From assembly GCF_028206995.1 (NCBI RefSeq), contig NZ_JAQLFL010000005.1, positions 62,001 through 126,000 of the forward strand: a stretch of DNA of 64,000 nucleotides, read 5' to 3'. A program made the position numbers and the translations under genes. The notes beneath the pieces are model-generated. The model was given only the letters and a program-made list of their open reading frames with translations, searched no databases and was not told the DNA's origin. This document shows, in pieces, positions 32,838 through 41,748 of this stretch; within the stretch, counting starts at the first letter, position 1, and every line of letters begins with the position of its first letter. Origin of the DNA: Collinsella aerofaciens. Its GTDB lineage: Bacteria > Actinomycetota > Coriobacteriia > Coriobacteriales > Coriobacteriaceae.

Positions 32838-33687
32838 GACGGACTCCGTAGAATACGCGGCTCACCGAGTTATAGAAGCTCTCGGGGCCGTAATCCAGCA
32901 GCAACACATCTCCGGGCCCGCGGCGCACCGCCACGCTCTCAACGGTGCCATCGCAGGTAATAAACTGTCCATCGATAGCAATCGCTGGAACGCTCGGACG
33001 ATCATCAGACATAAAGATTTCGACGACATCACTCGGCGAAGTCAAGAAGGCACGGGCCTGAATGGTGTGCGGCGCAATGGGTACGCAGACCATGCCCGTA
33101 TAGTCGGGGCTCACGATGGGGCCACCGGCACTGAGCGCGTAACCCGTAGAACCAGTCGCCGTGGACACGACCACGCCGTCGCCACGCAGGCGATCGATAT
33201 GGTGGCCGGACACCGTGATGTCAAACTCGACCATATCGGACAGAGGGCCGCGCGTGAGCGCCATGTCATTGAGGGCGAACGTGCGCACGACATCCTTCGT
33301 GCCATCGTCACGCACGGACACGATATCCGCGGCGATGGTAGCGCGACGGCTCACATGCAGCTCGCCGGACAGGGCGTCGCTCACAACCTGCAAAATGTCG
33401 CGCTCCTCGGGACTCGCGGCCGTCAAAAAGCCCAGGTGACCATAGGAAAGACCGAGGATAGGAATCTCGCGATGGTTGAGGATGCGGGCAGCGCGCAGCA
33501 ACGTACCGTCACCGCCGAGCGTAATGACCAGATCGGAGCCGTCAATATCAGGCGTGCTCTGAATCTTCGATCGCTGGTCGGCAGCCCATGCGACCTCATA
33601 GCCCTGGCGCGTCAGCCAAAGCTCGAGCATCAGGCCGCTCTCGACCGCCTCTTGCTTGTAGTAATTGGGAACCAGAAAGACCTTCAT
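32827..33687 (-). CDS. nadK: NAD kinase
   Basis: A 286-residue enzyme phosphorylating NAD to NADP. It has the diagnostic LGGDGTLLRAAR, then ILGLSYGHLGFLT, FALNDMALTRG, and GDGVVVSTATGSTGYALSAGGPIVSP. The stop overlaps recN and the start overlaps the tlyA stop (ATGA). The neighbour order nadK-recN after tlyA is common in Gram-positive bacteria. Confidence 0.96.
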   Translation of the reverse strand: MKVFLVPNYYKQEAVESGLMLELWLTRQGYEVAWAADQRSKIQSTPDIDGSDLVITLGGDGTLLRAARILNHREIPILGLSYGHLGFLTAASPEERDILQVVSDALSGELHVSRRATIAADIVSVRDDGTKDVVRTFALNDMALTRGPLSDMVEFDITVSGHHIDRLRGDGVVVSTATGSTGYALSAGGPIVSPDYTGMVCVPIAPHTIQARAFLTSPSDVVEIFMSDDRPSVPAIAIDGQFITCDGTVESVAVRRGPGDVLLLDYGPESFYNSVSRVFYGVRHDR

Positions 33688-34496
33688 AGCGTTGCAGCTT
33701 TCTCGCTCAAAACCGATACCTGGGATTGCAGCACGTCTTGCGAGCGGTCGCCAGATTCAAATCTCGTGCCGTACAGGAAAAACTCAACGTTGCCCTTGGC
33801 ACCATGAATGGGCGACACGCACACATCGACCGGGAACAGGCCCTTGGCAGCAAAGAGCTCAACCGCCGCCACGAGCGTATCGCGGCGCACGGCGGGATCG
33901 GTCACAATGCCGCCCTCGCCCACCAGCGCCGCCGGAGCTTCAAACTGCGGCTTTACGAGCGTGCAGAATGCACCCGTAGGCGCCAGGCACGCCAGTACCG
34001 CATCGATAATGTTCGCGATGCTGGTAAAAGAGACATCACACACAGCCAGGTCGATGGCGCCGGCATAGCCAAGCTCAGGCAGCTGCGTCACGTTTGTGCG
34101 CTCATGCAGCGTCACGCGATCGTCCTGACGCAACGACCAATCGAACTGGGCGCGACCCACGTCCACAGAGACAACAGTCGCAGCTCCGCGCTTGAGCAGG
34201 CAATCGGTAAAACCGCCGGTAGAGCAGCCCACATCCAAACAGGCAAGGCCCGTCGGATTGATGCCAAACGCATCAAGCGCGCCTTCGAGCTTAAGACCGC
34301 CGCGGCCAACATAGGGAATACGCCCCTTCACGTGCAGCGGCAGCCCCGGCATCACCTTAAGACCCGGCGAAGTCAAGCGCTCGCCGCCACTCGAGACCAA
34401 GCCGGCCATAAGAGTGCGAAGGGCATCCGCGCGATCGGCGCAGATGCCCTGTGAAATCAGTTCGTCATCAAGACGCACGCGTTTCATGAATGCCAT
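33684..34496 (-). CDS. tlyA: TlyA-family rRNA 2'-O-methyltransferase / hemolysin-like protein
   Basis: A 270-residue protein. Residues 4-65 are an S4 RNA-binding domain (RVRLDDELISQGICADRADA). The remainder is an FtsJ-like methyltransferase: GRGGLKLEGALDAFG, CLDVGCSTGGFTDCLL, VSVDVGRAQFDW, CDVSFTSI, TLVKPQFEA, and a late GNVEFFLY, giving the K-D-K-E tetrad. TlyA methylates 16S and 23S rRNA in mycobacteria. Starts at ATG 34496; ATG 34487 is an equally possible start, and neither has a strong ribosome site. Confidence 0.92.
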   Translation of the reverse strand: MAFMKRVRLDDELISQGICADRADALRTLMAGLVSSGGERLTSPGLKVMPGLPLHVKGRIPYVGRGGLKLEGALDAFGINPTGLACLDVGCSTGGFTDCLLKRGAATVVSVDVGRAQFDWSLRQDDRVTLHERTNVTQLPELGYAGAIDLAVCDVSFTSIANIIDAVLACLAPTGAFCTLVKPQFEAPAALVGEGGIVTDPAVRRDTLVAAVELFAAKGLFPVDVCVSPIHGAKGNVEFFLYGTRFESGDRSQDVLQSQVSVLSEKAATL

Positions 34497-34522
34497 CAAC
34501 CATTCGTATCCGGAGATGCGGC

Positions 34523-34762
34523 CTAGCTATCCTGGGATTCGTTTGCCGCATCCTCATCGTATTCCTGTTCGAGCTTATCGGCCTCACGCGGCGTCAGCTC
34601 AAACTTGTCGACCATATCGACCGCGCGGGAGCCCAGCTCAATCGCCTCGTCAAACAGATCGAGCGAACGCTCCAAGGACGTATCCTTGGAGCGAACGGTA
34701 GCGATGATCTGGTCCAGGCGGTCCGAGATCTCGTCGAAGTTGCGGACGGAACCCTCTGGCAT
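34523..34762 (-). CDS. xseB: Exodeoxyribonuclease VII small subunit
   Basis: A 79-residue helical protein: NFDEISDRLDQIIATV, DTSLERSLDLFDEAIELGS, and KFELTPREADKLEQ match XseB. It assembles in several copies with XseA to degrade single-stranded DNA; xseA is not in this window. It begins 2 bases after the nusB stop and is likely cotranscribed. Confidence 0.88.
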   Translation of the reverse strand: MPEGSVRNFDEISDRLDQIIATVRSKDTSLERSLDLFDEAIELGSRAVDMVDKFELTPREADKLEQEYDEDAANESQDS

Positions 34763-34764
34763 GG

Positions 34765-35352
34765 CTACTCCTCGACGGAGTCGGCCTCGACGGCCTCAGC
34801 AGCGTCCGCATCCTCGGCAAGTACACCGGCGGCAGCCTGAGCGGCAGCGACCTTGGCGGCCGCCTCGGCAGCCTGCGCCTCCTCGCGAGCGCGATCCTCG
34901 GCCAGCAGTTCCTGGTACAGGTCCTCGCCCGGCAACTCCTCGCTGCGCGCGATCTTGCCCAGCACGCCGTTGACGAACGACGCGGACTGATCGGTGCCAT
35001 AGGCCTTGGCAAGCTCGACAGCCTCATTGATCACGATGGCGTCCGAGACCTCCTCGTCGGTGAGGAAACGCATCTCGTAAACGGCGATACGCAGCAGATT
35101 GCGGTCGGCGCCGGGCATGCGCATAAGATCCCAGTTCTTGGCAACGGAGCGCAGAGCGCAGTCGATGCGGTCGATATGCTCGTAGGCACCGCGGCACAGC
35201 TCCAGCGCATAGGGGTCGAGGGGACCCTTCGAGATCAGGAAATCACCCTCGAGGACGCGCTCAAGCGGGCTGTCCGTGGCCTCGGCTTGGAACAGCAGCT
35301 GCAGCGCCTGACTGCGGGCAAGCGTACGCCCGCGATAAACCTTAAGGCTCAA
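34765..35352 (-). CDS. nusB: Transcription antitermination factor NusB with acidic Ala-rich tail
   Basis: A 195-residue RNA-binding protein of the NusB family: RTLARSQALQLLFQAEAT, MPGADRNLLRIAVYEM, DAIVINEAVELAKAYGTDQSA, and FVNGVLGKIAR. The usual length is about 140; residues 145-195 are an extra Ala/Glu-rich tail ending EAVEADSVEE, likely disordered. It helps antitermination on rRNA operons. Flanked by asp23 and xseB. Confidence 0.94.
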   Translation of the reverse strand: MSLKVYRGRTLARSQALQLLFQAEATDSPLERVLEGDFLISKGPLDPYALELCRGAYEHIDRIDCALRSVAKNWDLMRMPGADRNLLRIAVYEMRFLTDEEVSDAIVINEAVELAKAYGTDQSASFVNGVLGKIARSEELPGEDLYQELLAEDRAREEAQAAEAAAKVAAAQAAAGVLAEDADAAEAVEADSVEE

Positions 35353-35355
35353 AGG

Positions 35356-35718
35356 TTACTCCTTGGGGAAAACGAGGCCGTCGATGCAAACGTCAACGCG
35401 CTCGACCTCGACGCCCACCTGGGCATCGATGGCGGCGACCACGGCGGCGCGAACGGCCTCGGCGAGTTTCTTGAACGGATAGCCAAAGAACACCACGACA
35501 CGCACGGTGAGTGCGAGCTTGTCGCCGACGACCTCGGCCTCGACCGCCGGCTCGGAAGCCGGGGCCTTGGACGAGAGCATCATGGAGACAAGGTTGGTGG
35601 CAAGGTCCTTGACGCCAACGGAGGCGATGCCCTCGACATCGGACACGGCGCGCGAGACGATGGCGGTCAGAACATCGGGCGAAATGCCGATGCCGTCAAT
35701 CTTGATTTCCTGGGGCAT
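35356..35718 (-). CDS. Asp23/Gls24 family envelope stress response protein
   Basis: A 120-residue protein of the Asp23 family: ISPDVLTAIVSRAVSDVEGIASVG and VVVFFGYPFKKLAEAVRAAV are characteristic. Members are abundant cytoplasmic or membrane-associated proteins linked to alkaline or envelope stress in Gram-positive bacteria. It sits between efp and nusB, the usual position in Firmicutes and Actinobacteria. GGAGGA precedes the ATG. Confidence 0.9.
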   Translation of the reverse strand: MPQEIKIDGIGISPDVLTAIVSRAVSDVEGIASVGVKDLATNLVSMMLSSKAPASEPAVEAEVVGDKLALTVRVVVFFGYPFKKLAEAVRAAVVAAIDAQVGVEVERVDVCIDGLVFPKE

Positions 35719-35742
35719 GAGTCCTCCTAGAAGATTTGGTTG

Positions 35743-36306
35743 CTAGACGCGGGAGACGAACTTGCCGTCGCGGGTGTCAACCTTGATGACCTCGCCCTCG
35801 TTGAGGTACATGGGGACCTGGATGACAGCGCCGGTGTCGATCGTGGCCGGCTTGGTGGAACCCTGGACGGTGTCGCCCTTAAAGCCCGGGTCGGTTTGGA
35901 CGATGGTGGTCTCGATGAACATCGGCGGGGTCACGCCCATGAGCTCATCGTCGGCGAAGAGCAGCTGGCAGACGTCGTTCTCGCGCAGCCACTTGGAGTT
36001 CTCGCCCACCATGTCCTCGGGAACGGGAACCTGCTCATAGGACTCGTTGTCCATGAAGATATAGTCGGTGCCATCGTTGTAGAGGTACTGGAACTCACGG
36101 GTAGTGAGCATGACGCTCTCGAACTTGGTGCCGGCGTTGCAGGTGTTCTCGACGACGCGGCCGCTCTTGATGTCGCGGGTCTTGTAGCGCACAAACGCGC
36201 CGCCCTTGCCCGGCTTGACATGCTGGAACTCGACGATGGTGTAGACCTTGTCCTTGATGCGGAGACCGAGGCCGTTCTTGAAGTCGGCGGTAGAAATGGT
36301 AGGCAT
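35743..36306 (-). CDS. efp: Translation elongation factor P
   Basis: A 187-residue EF-P that relieves ribosome stalling at polyproline stretches. It starts MPTISTADFKNGL with AAAGGT upstream. VEFQHVKPGKGGAFVRYK holds the loop Lys that is modified in many bacteria. Domain III ends VIKVDTRDGKFVSRV. No EpmA, EpmB or YmfI gene is in the window, so the modification here is unknown. First gene of the efp-asp23-nusB row. Confidence 0.96.
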   Translation of the reverse strand: MPTISTADFKNGLGLRIKDKVYTIVEFQHVKPGKGGAFVRYKTRDIKSGRVVENTCNAGTKFESVMLTTREFQYLYNDGTDYIFMDNESYEQVPVPEDMVGENSKWLRENDVCQLLFADDELMGVTPPMFIETTIVQTDPGFKGDTVQGSTKPATIDTGAVIQVPMYLNEGEVIKVDTRDGKFVSRV

Positions 36307-36399
36307 AGCGACCTTTCTTGTTATGGGCAGAACGCACAAGCGTCCAAATTACATACGACCGAAATTATACACTTGCAGACGGCGCCTGCAGCGAGCGCA

Positions 36400-36445
36400 T
36401 AAAAAGAGAACGCGGGGCGTCCGAATTGCTCCGGACGCCCCGCCC
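36400..36445 (-). terminator. Terminator after the Xaa-Pro peptidase gene
   Basis: On the minus strand GGGGCGTCCG and CGGACGCCCC form a strong stem followed by GCGTTCTCTTTTTATG. Confidence 0.85.
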
Positions 36446-36466
36446 CAAACTATCTACCGAAGTAGA

Positions 36467-37597
36467 CTAGCAGTCGATAATGTGCAGGTCGTGCGGGGTC
36501 TTGGTGAAGGGCTCGTAGCCGTTCTCGGTGACCACGCCATAGTCCTCCAGGCGCACGCCGCCCACGCCGGGCAGGTAGACGCCGGGCTCCATGGTGACAA
36601 CCGAGCCGATCTCGATGGTGTTCTTACTGCGGTTGAAGTTGGGCAGCTCGTGGATGTCGATACCGACGCCGTGGCCCAGACCATGGTTGTAGTAATCGCC
36701 ATAGCCGGCATCGCCGATGATCTTCTTGGAAAGCTTGAAAATGTCGTTGCCCTCGACGCCCGGATGGATGGCGGCGACGCACTCCTCGTGCGTACGGCGC
36801 ACGAGCGCGTACAGGTCGAGCTGCTCCTGCGTGGGCTCGCCCATCACGACGGTGCGCGTCATGTCGGAGCGGTAATCACAGTAGCCCGCGCCGTAATCCA
36901 TGAGGACGAAATCGCCCTTCTCGATCACGCGATCGCTCGGCACGGCATGCGGGTTGGCGGTGTTGGGACCGCTCGCCACGATGGAGCCGAAGGCCAGGCT
37001 GTCGGCGCCGTTGGCGAACATAAAGTTCTCGAGCTCGTTGCGAACCTGCTTCTCGGTCATACCGGGCTTAATAAACCCGAGCATGTGCTGGAAGGCGGCG
37101 TCGGTGATCGACTGTGCGTGGCGCATGAGCTCGATCTCCTCGGCGTCCTTGATGGCGCGCATCTTGCGGATGTCGTCGTGCATCAGCGGCAGCATGCAGG
37201 CGACGGAGCGGTCCTCCAGGCCGCGCTGAATGCCCTGGTAGAAATTAATCTGCATATCGTCCTCGACAGCGCAGACGCGGCACTTGTTGGCCGCAATCTT
37301 GCCGGCGACCCAACCGGGGATGGTGCCCTCGTCCATGTCGTAGACCCAGGGGCTGCCGGCGGGCGTGTTCTCCTCAAAGCTGTTGAGGTAGCGCGAGTCG
37401 GTGTGGAACAGGCACTGGTCGGCCGTAATAAACGCAGCGTGCGGGAACTCGAAGGTGTAGTCGAAGACGCCCTTCACGCCCGTAAGCCAACGAAGGTTGG
37501 CCTCGTCGCGCACCACGATGGCGTCGTAGCCACGCTCGACCATCAGGGCACGGACACGCTCGATACGACCGGCAGGACCGGCAGCAAACTCAGACAT
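36467..37597 (-). CDS. Xaa-Pro aminopeptidase (M24 family)
   Basis: A 376-residue cytoplasmic metallopeptidase removing N-terminal residues before proline. The creatinase-like N-domain (1-140) precedes the pita-bread fold. Metal ligands are visible: two Asp in LMDYGAGYCDYRSDMTRT, His in GLGHGVGIDIHE, Glu in TMEPGVYLPG, and Glu in GVRLEDYGVV. It stands upstream of efp but is separated by a strong terminator. Confidence 0.93.
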   Translation of the reverse strand: MSEFAAGPAGRIERVRALMVERGYDAIVVRDEANLRWLTGVKGVFDYTFEFPHAAFITADQCLFHTDSRYLNSFEENTPAGSPWVYDMDEGTIPGWVAGKIAANKCRVCAVEDDMQINFYQGIQRGLEDRSVACMLPLMHDDIRKMRAIKDAEEIELMRHAQSITDAAFQHMLGFIKPGMTEKQVRNELENFMFANGADSLAFGSIVASGPNTANPHAVPSDRVIEKGDFVLMDYGAGYCDYRSDMTRTVVMGEPTQEQLDLYALVRRTHEECVAAIHPGVEGNDIFKLSKKIIGDAGYGDYYNHGLGHGVGIDIHELPNFNRSKNTIEIGSVVTMEPGVYLPGVGGVRLEDYGVVTENGYEPFTKTPHDLHIIDC

Positions 37598-37729
37598 GCA
37601 GATTCCTTTCTTGTTGTCTCTATAAAGACGGGACGGGTCTCAATCAACGTACGGAATCGTATGCGATCCGCAACCGATTGAAAACCCGCCCCTCAACATG
37701 ATACGAAAGACGATGGATGTCAATAAATC

Positions 37730-38839
37730 TTAGAGAAGTTCTTTGCGAGAAGCCAAGTAGGCATGAGCGTGGCGTTCAAGAACCTCGTCCTCAACGCTCG
37801 TTAGACGAATGGCGCCGAGCGCCGCGGGCAGCGGCAACATGCTGCGGTTCGAGCGTGCAAACTGCTGCTTGCGGAACTCCTCGATATATGCGGCAGGCTC
37901 CAGATCGAAGGCAAGTTCCTCGATACCAAAGTCCTCCAGGCAGTCATCGACCTCAAAAACGTAATCGATATCGAAGTCGCAGGCGTCATGTGCTAGGCGC
38001 GCCTCAAAGCGCATGCCCTCGGACAACAGCTGGTAGGCAGGGACCTGCGAAGCGGCATCGCCCAAGCAAGCGCGCAAGGTACGCTCCCCCGTCTTGCCAA
38101 AATCGAGCGCATGGCGGGCGCTCGGGTTCGTGGCCATCAGTACGTCCTTGCGGGCAGTCTGAGACCATTGAACGGCATTGACGAGCGCGACCTCCTCGCC
38201 CGCGAGAATCTCGGGGACGGTCTCAGTAAACTGATTCCAGCGGGACTTGCTGCTCGAAAGCATGGTGCCAACAAGTACCACATAGCCGAGCTTGAGGTCC
38301 TCGGGGTCCGCCTCGCGAACAAGGTCGAGGTCACACACGACCAAGCCCGGTTCGGGACGGAACGCGATGGCGGGAAGCGCATTGGCCGACGAAGCGACGA
38401 GCGGCTTCATGGTCGTCGCGACCGTGAGCATTGCATCGAAGGTCGTCGGCAGCAACGCGCACTCGGTTCGGCCACACCACTGGTTGGCGCACCAGCTAAC
38501 AACCGAGCAGGTCGCTGTGTCGCCGACAGCGACAACGAGATCGTCGCAGGTAATGCCGTTAGCCGAAAGGGCGCCAAAGACGGTATCGGCATCGGCCAGC
38601 GTAGCACCGGCAGGCGAAACCTCGAGGACTAGCGGCGACACGACAAAACCGGCGTCGACCAGCGCATGCTCGACGACCTCACCAAAACGCTCGGATGTGG
38701 CGGAGTTCCAAACCACCATTGCGCGCTTAGGCTTGCCCACAGCCGAGGCAAACATGCGCGACAGCTCATCGAACGCGCCCAATCCGACGCGGACATCGAC
38801 ACTGCGGTTTTGGAAATTGATCAGTTGACGGCGAATCAT
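37730..38839 (-). CDS. Degenerate 3-dehydroquinate synthase-like protein (AroB paralogue without metal ligands)
   Basis: A 369-residue protein whose start overlaps the aroK stop (ATGA). The general AroB plan can be followed: N-terminal VDVRVGLGAFDEL, VVAVGDTATCSVVSW in place of GGGVVGDLAGF, and LLPTTFDAML in place of PTTLLA. However, the Glu of the FAEVIKHG motif is replaced (GYVVLVGTML), the GHTxGHA motif reads GKTGERT, and the last His motif (HGEAV) is absent. These three residues bind the zinc in AroB, so dehydroquinate synthase activity is unlikely. The frame is intact and long, so it is probably a maintained protein with a changed role. Confidence 0.75.
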   Translation of the reverse strand: MIRRQLINFQNRSVDVRVGLGAFDELSRMFASAVGKPKRAMVVWNSATSERFGEVVEHALVDAGFVVSPLVLEVSPAGATLADADTVFGALSANGITCDDLVVAVGDTATCSVVSWCANQWCGRTECALLPTTFDAMLTVATTMKPLVASSANALPAIAFRPEPGLVVCDLDLVREADPEDLKLGYVVLVGTMLSSSKSRWNQFTETVPEILAGEEVALVNAVQWSQTARKDVLMATNPSARHALDFGKTGERTLRACLGDAASQVPAYQLLSEGMRFEARLAHDACDFDIDYVFEVDDCLEDFGIEELAFDLEPAAYIEEFRKQQFARSNRSMLPLPAALGAIRLTSVEDEVLERHAHAYLASRKELL

Positions 38840-39369
38840 AGCAGTCCACGCTCCAAAAGCATCTCGGCACAAAGGTAGGAAACGTCCTCGAAGGACTTGT
38901 TGCGAATATCAAGGGTAAGGTCGGCGGCCTGGCGATACAGCGGACGGCGATGCTCAAACAGGCGCGCAGCGTGCTCGGGCGAACGGAAATCGGGGCGCGT
39001 GTCGGACCGACGAATCTGGCGAATCGAATCCTCGAAGTCGCCCTCGAGGTACACGCACGTACCCATTTCGTGCATCAGCTCAATATTCACCGGCGTCTCG
39101 ACGATACCGCCCCCGCACGAAACCAACAGGCTGCGCTCACTTTGGAGCGAACGGAGCGCCGAGGTCTCGAGCTCACGAAAACGATCCTCGCCCTCGGTCT
39201 CAAAAATCTCGGTTACCGACTTACCGCAACGGCGCACGACCAGGCGGTCGGTATCGATAAAACGCCGCTTGAACATGGTGCCGACGTTGCGCGCGAGCGT
39301 CGATTTGCCCGCGCCCAAAAAGCCGATAAAGAAGATATGGTCGCAGCCGTGTTTGATGTGCTGAGACAT
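38836..39369 (-). CDS. aroK: Shikimate kinase
   Basis: A 177-residue kinase that phosphorylates shikimate. Walker A GFLGAGKST, FIDTDRLV with the shikimate-binding Asp, EDRFRELET with the binding Arg, VSCGGGIVETP and HRRPLYRQ are all present. It sits between yqeG and the AroB-like gene in one row. Unlike its neighbour, it keeps all expected catalytic residues. Confidence 0.93.
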   Translation of the reverse strand: MSQHIKHGCDHIFFIGFLGAGKSTLARNVGTMFKRRFIDTDRLVVRRCGKSVTEIFETEGEDRFRELETSALRSLQSERSLLVSCGGGIVETPVNIELMHEMGTCVYLEGDFEDSIRQIRRSDTRPDFRSPEHAARLFEHRRPLYRQAADLTLDIRNKSFEDVSYLCAEMLLERGLL

Positions 39370-39377
39370 GGCGAAAC

Positions 39378-39875
39378 CTATTCCTCGCAGGGAAGGTCGC
39401 GCAGGGCCCGGCGCTCAAAGATACGGAAGATCTGCGTATACCACAGGTCCTGCGTCGCCTGCGGCTTTACCAGGATGGTATCGACGCCGGCGAAGTTGCC
39501 GCTCCACACGTCCGTGTAGAGCTGATCACCGATCAGCACAGCCTCACCGGCTGTGGCGCCGAGGCGCTTAAGGCCCGCCTTGAGGGCAAACGGCGCCGGC
39601 TTCATGGCGTGGCTGATGGCCTCGAGTCCCAGCTCGCGCGCAGAGCTCATGACCTGGTCGCGATGCCAGTTGTTGGACACCATGCACAGCTTAAAGCCTT
39701 TGGCGCGGGCGGCGTCGAGCCAAGCGGAAACCGCGGCGGGAACCTGCTCGGTGTCGCGCGGCACCAGGGTGTTATCGCGATCGAGCAGAATGGCGCGTTT
39801 GCCGTCGGCCCACAGGGTATCAAGGTCGATGCGATCGACCGAGGCAACGTATCGTTTGGGGCTAAAAATCCTCAT
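39378..39875 (-). CDS. YqeG-family HAD phosphatase
   Basis: A 165-residue haloacid dehalogenase-type hydrolase: AILLDRDNTLVPRD is the DxDxT motif, VSNNWHR the second motif, a Lys lies in MKPAPFALKAG, and GDQLYTDVWSGN is the metal motif. YqeG proteins are close to type IIIA HAD phosphatases; the substrate is unsettled. The start MRIFSPKRY is one base after the mltG stop. Confidence 0.88.
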   Translation of the reverse strand: MRIFSPKRYVASVDRIDLDTLWADGKRAILLDRDNTLVPRDTEQVPAAVSAWLDAARAKGFKLCMVSNNWHRDQVMSSARELGLEAISHAMKPAPFALKAGLKRLGATAGEAVLIGDQLYTDVWSGNFAGVDTILVKPQATQDLWYTQIFRIFERRALRDLPCEE

Positions 39876-39876
39876 G

Positions 39877-41310
39877 CTAATTCCAAGACTGTTGATGCTC
39901 TTCGTAGGTTTGCGAGAAGTACTCCTCGTCCTGCGTAATGTAGAAATACAGGTCATCGGAGTCGGTCGGCTCAAGGGTGGCCTTGAGCGCCTCGAGCGAC
40001 GGAGAGCAGATGGGCGTGGGCGGCAGGCCCTCATGCTTATAGGTGTTATACGGACTATCGCTCTGCAGGTCGTCGGCGGTAACCTCGCCACCGGTGACAT
40101 ACATCATAGTCGCATCGCTGTTGAGATAGCGCAGGCCATCGAGCTTGCCGGCAAGGCGGTTGTAGAAAACCGAGGCCACATGCGCACGTTGATCGGCGTT
40201 GAGGCCCTCGCGCTCAACGATCGAGGCAAGGTTAACGATGTCGTAGTCGGACATCTCCACACCGTAGCGTTCCTTGATCTTGGCTTCGCAGCTCGCAAAG
40301 TCAAGCGACTTGTACTCGGTCTTAAACTGATCGAGCATAGCGCGAATCACGCCATCGGCCGTCGGCGAATCACCCAGCGAATAGGTCTTGGGGAACAAGA
40401 AACCCTCGAGCGAGTCGTTGGCGGCGCCCTTAAGGAAGCTATAGTCGTCCACGTAGTTGGAGGCCTTGGCCTGGTTGAGGAAGTCTTCCTTAGAGATGCT
40501 GTCGTAGGCCTGGGCCACACGGTCGGCGACTTGATCGACCGTCAGGCCCTCAGGGATAGTCAGCGTATTGGAGCCCACGTTGGGGCCTTCCATGAGCTGC
40601 TGAACAACCTTGGTCGCATCCATGAGTGTGGTGAACGAATAATCACCAGGCTTGAGCGACATATCGGCGTTGAGCTTTTTCACCGCCGCATAGTAATCCT
40701 TGGGATTTTCTACGATATGGTTCTCGGAGAGAATCGAGGCGATCGTATCGCCCGAAGCACCATCGGGAATGGTCACCGTAACCTGCTGACCAGCCGTGAC
40801 CTTCGTATCCTCACCGGCAAAGAAGCCCTTGACGGCCGGCACGACAAAGAAGGCGATCGCAGCAAGCGCGAGCACCGCCACCACAACGCCGATAATCATG
40901 GGAACCGGAGAACTCTTCTTTTGAGCAGCGCGACGAGCATGCGTGTTGTAGCTCGAGCGGGTCGCCGGAGCAACGCCATGCGAACCGCGAGCGTGATGCG
41001 AATGCGATTGAGGGGCCTGAGTTCGCTGAGTAGGTGCCTGCTGCTTAAAGCGGGTACCGCCTGCAGGCTGGGCCGTACGAGCAGTGGGCTGCTGAGCCGC
41101 GTGAGAAGCCGAATGCTGAACCGAACGAGCAGATGGCTGCTGACCCGTCCGTTGAACAGGTTGGGCCGAATGAGAGAAGGACTGCGCCGGGCGCGCGGCA
41201 GGCTGAGCTGCACGCTGCGTCGGCTGTGCCGAACGCTGGCCAGGCTGAGCAGGGCGCGACGCCGGCTGCCGTGTACGATTCTGCTGGCGCGGATCGGAAG
41301 CGTTAGGCAT
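39877..41310 (-). CDS. mltG: Endolytic peptidoglycan transglycosylase MltG
   Basis: A 477-residue membrane protein cutting nascent glycan strands. Residues 1-130 are a cytoplasmic Gln/Pro/Ala/Arg-rich region with many AQP and QR repeats. A single membrane helix follows at about residues 137-160 (PMIIGVVVAVLALAAIAFF). The LysM-like and YceG domains are outside, with VTIPDGASGDTIASIL, LEGFLFPKTY, the catalytic Glu in NLASIVEREG, and YNTYKHEGLPPTPICSPS. The gene overlaps ruvX by 8 bases. The family is normal; the long repetitive N-terminus is typical of actinobacterial members. Confidence 0.94.
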   Translation of the reverse strand: MPNASDPRQQNRTRQPASRPAQPGQRSAQPTQRAAQPAARPAQSFSHSAQPVQRTGQQPSARSVQHSASHAAQQPTARTAQPAGGTRFKQQAPTQRTQAPQSHSHHARGSHGVAPATRSSYNTHARRAAQKKSSPVPMIIGVVVAVLALAAIAFFVVPAVKGFFAGEDTKVTAGQQVTVTIPDGASGDTIASILSENHIVENPKDYYAAVKKLNADMSLKPGDYSFTTLMDATKVVQQLMEGPNVGSNTLTIPEGLTVDQVADRVAQAYDSISKEDFLNQAKASNYVDDYSFLKGAANDSLEGFLFPKTYSLGDSPTADGVIRAMLDQFKTEYKSLDFASCEAKIKERYGVEMSDYDIVNLASIVEREGLNADQRAHVASVFYNRLAGKLDGLRYLNSDATMMYVTGGEVTADDLQSDSPYNTYKHEGLPPTPICSPSLEALKATLEPTDSDDLYFYITQDEEYFSQTYEEHQQSWN

Positions 41311-41731
41311 GCGAAACCTCCTCGTTTATACGATCGAGCCACGTCTGCAAAAACAGGCTGGCGGCAATCATGTCGATCTTGCCCCTCATCTGCTTTTCGT
41401 TGAGGCCCTGCTCGCGCAGGATACGCTTGGCCTCTTGCGAGGACAGACGCTCGTCCTCAAACTCAAGCGGAAGATCGAGCTCGTCGGCAATCTTTTGCGC
41501 CACGGCGGCAACGCGCTCGGCCTGAGGGCCGGGCTCACCGGCCATGGTCAGGGGACGTCCGCTTACCAGGATGTCGGGCTCATAGTCCTCAACCAGGTAG
41601 CGGAACGTCTTGGCCATACCGGTGACCTCGGCAGCCGGAAGCACCTTGACAGGCATCGCCATCTTGCCATCACGGCTCGAGACGGCGATGCCAATCCTGG
41701 TCTCCCCTATGTCCAGCGCGAGCGCAACCAC
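41303..41731 (-). CDS. ruvX: YqgF/RuvX-family Holliday junction resolvase-like nuclease
   Basis: A 142-residue RNase H-fold protein: ALDIGETRIGIAVSS at the start with the metal-binding Asp, GRPLTMAGEPGPQAERV, DERLSSQEA, and KIDMIAASLFLQTWLD with the final Asp. Members act in 16S rRNA processing (YqgF) and possibly Holliday junction resolution. It lies between alaS and mltG in their common order. Confidence 0.93.
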   Translation of the reverse strand: MVALALDIGETRIGIAVSSRDGKMAMPVKVLPAAEVTGMAKTFRYLVEDYEPDILVSGRPLTMAGEPGPQAERVAAVAQKIADELDLPLEFEDERLSSQEAKRILREQGLNEKQMRGKIDMIAASLFLQTWLDRINEEVSHA

Positions 41732-41748
41732 AGCGACTTCTTAGATTC

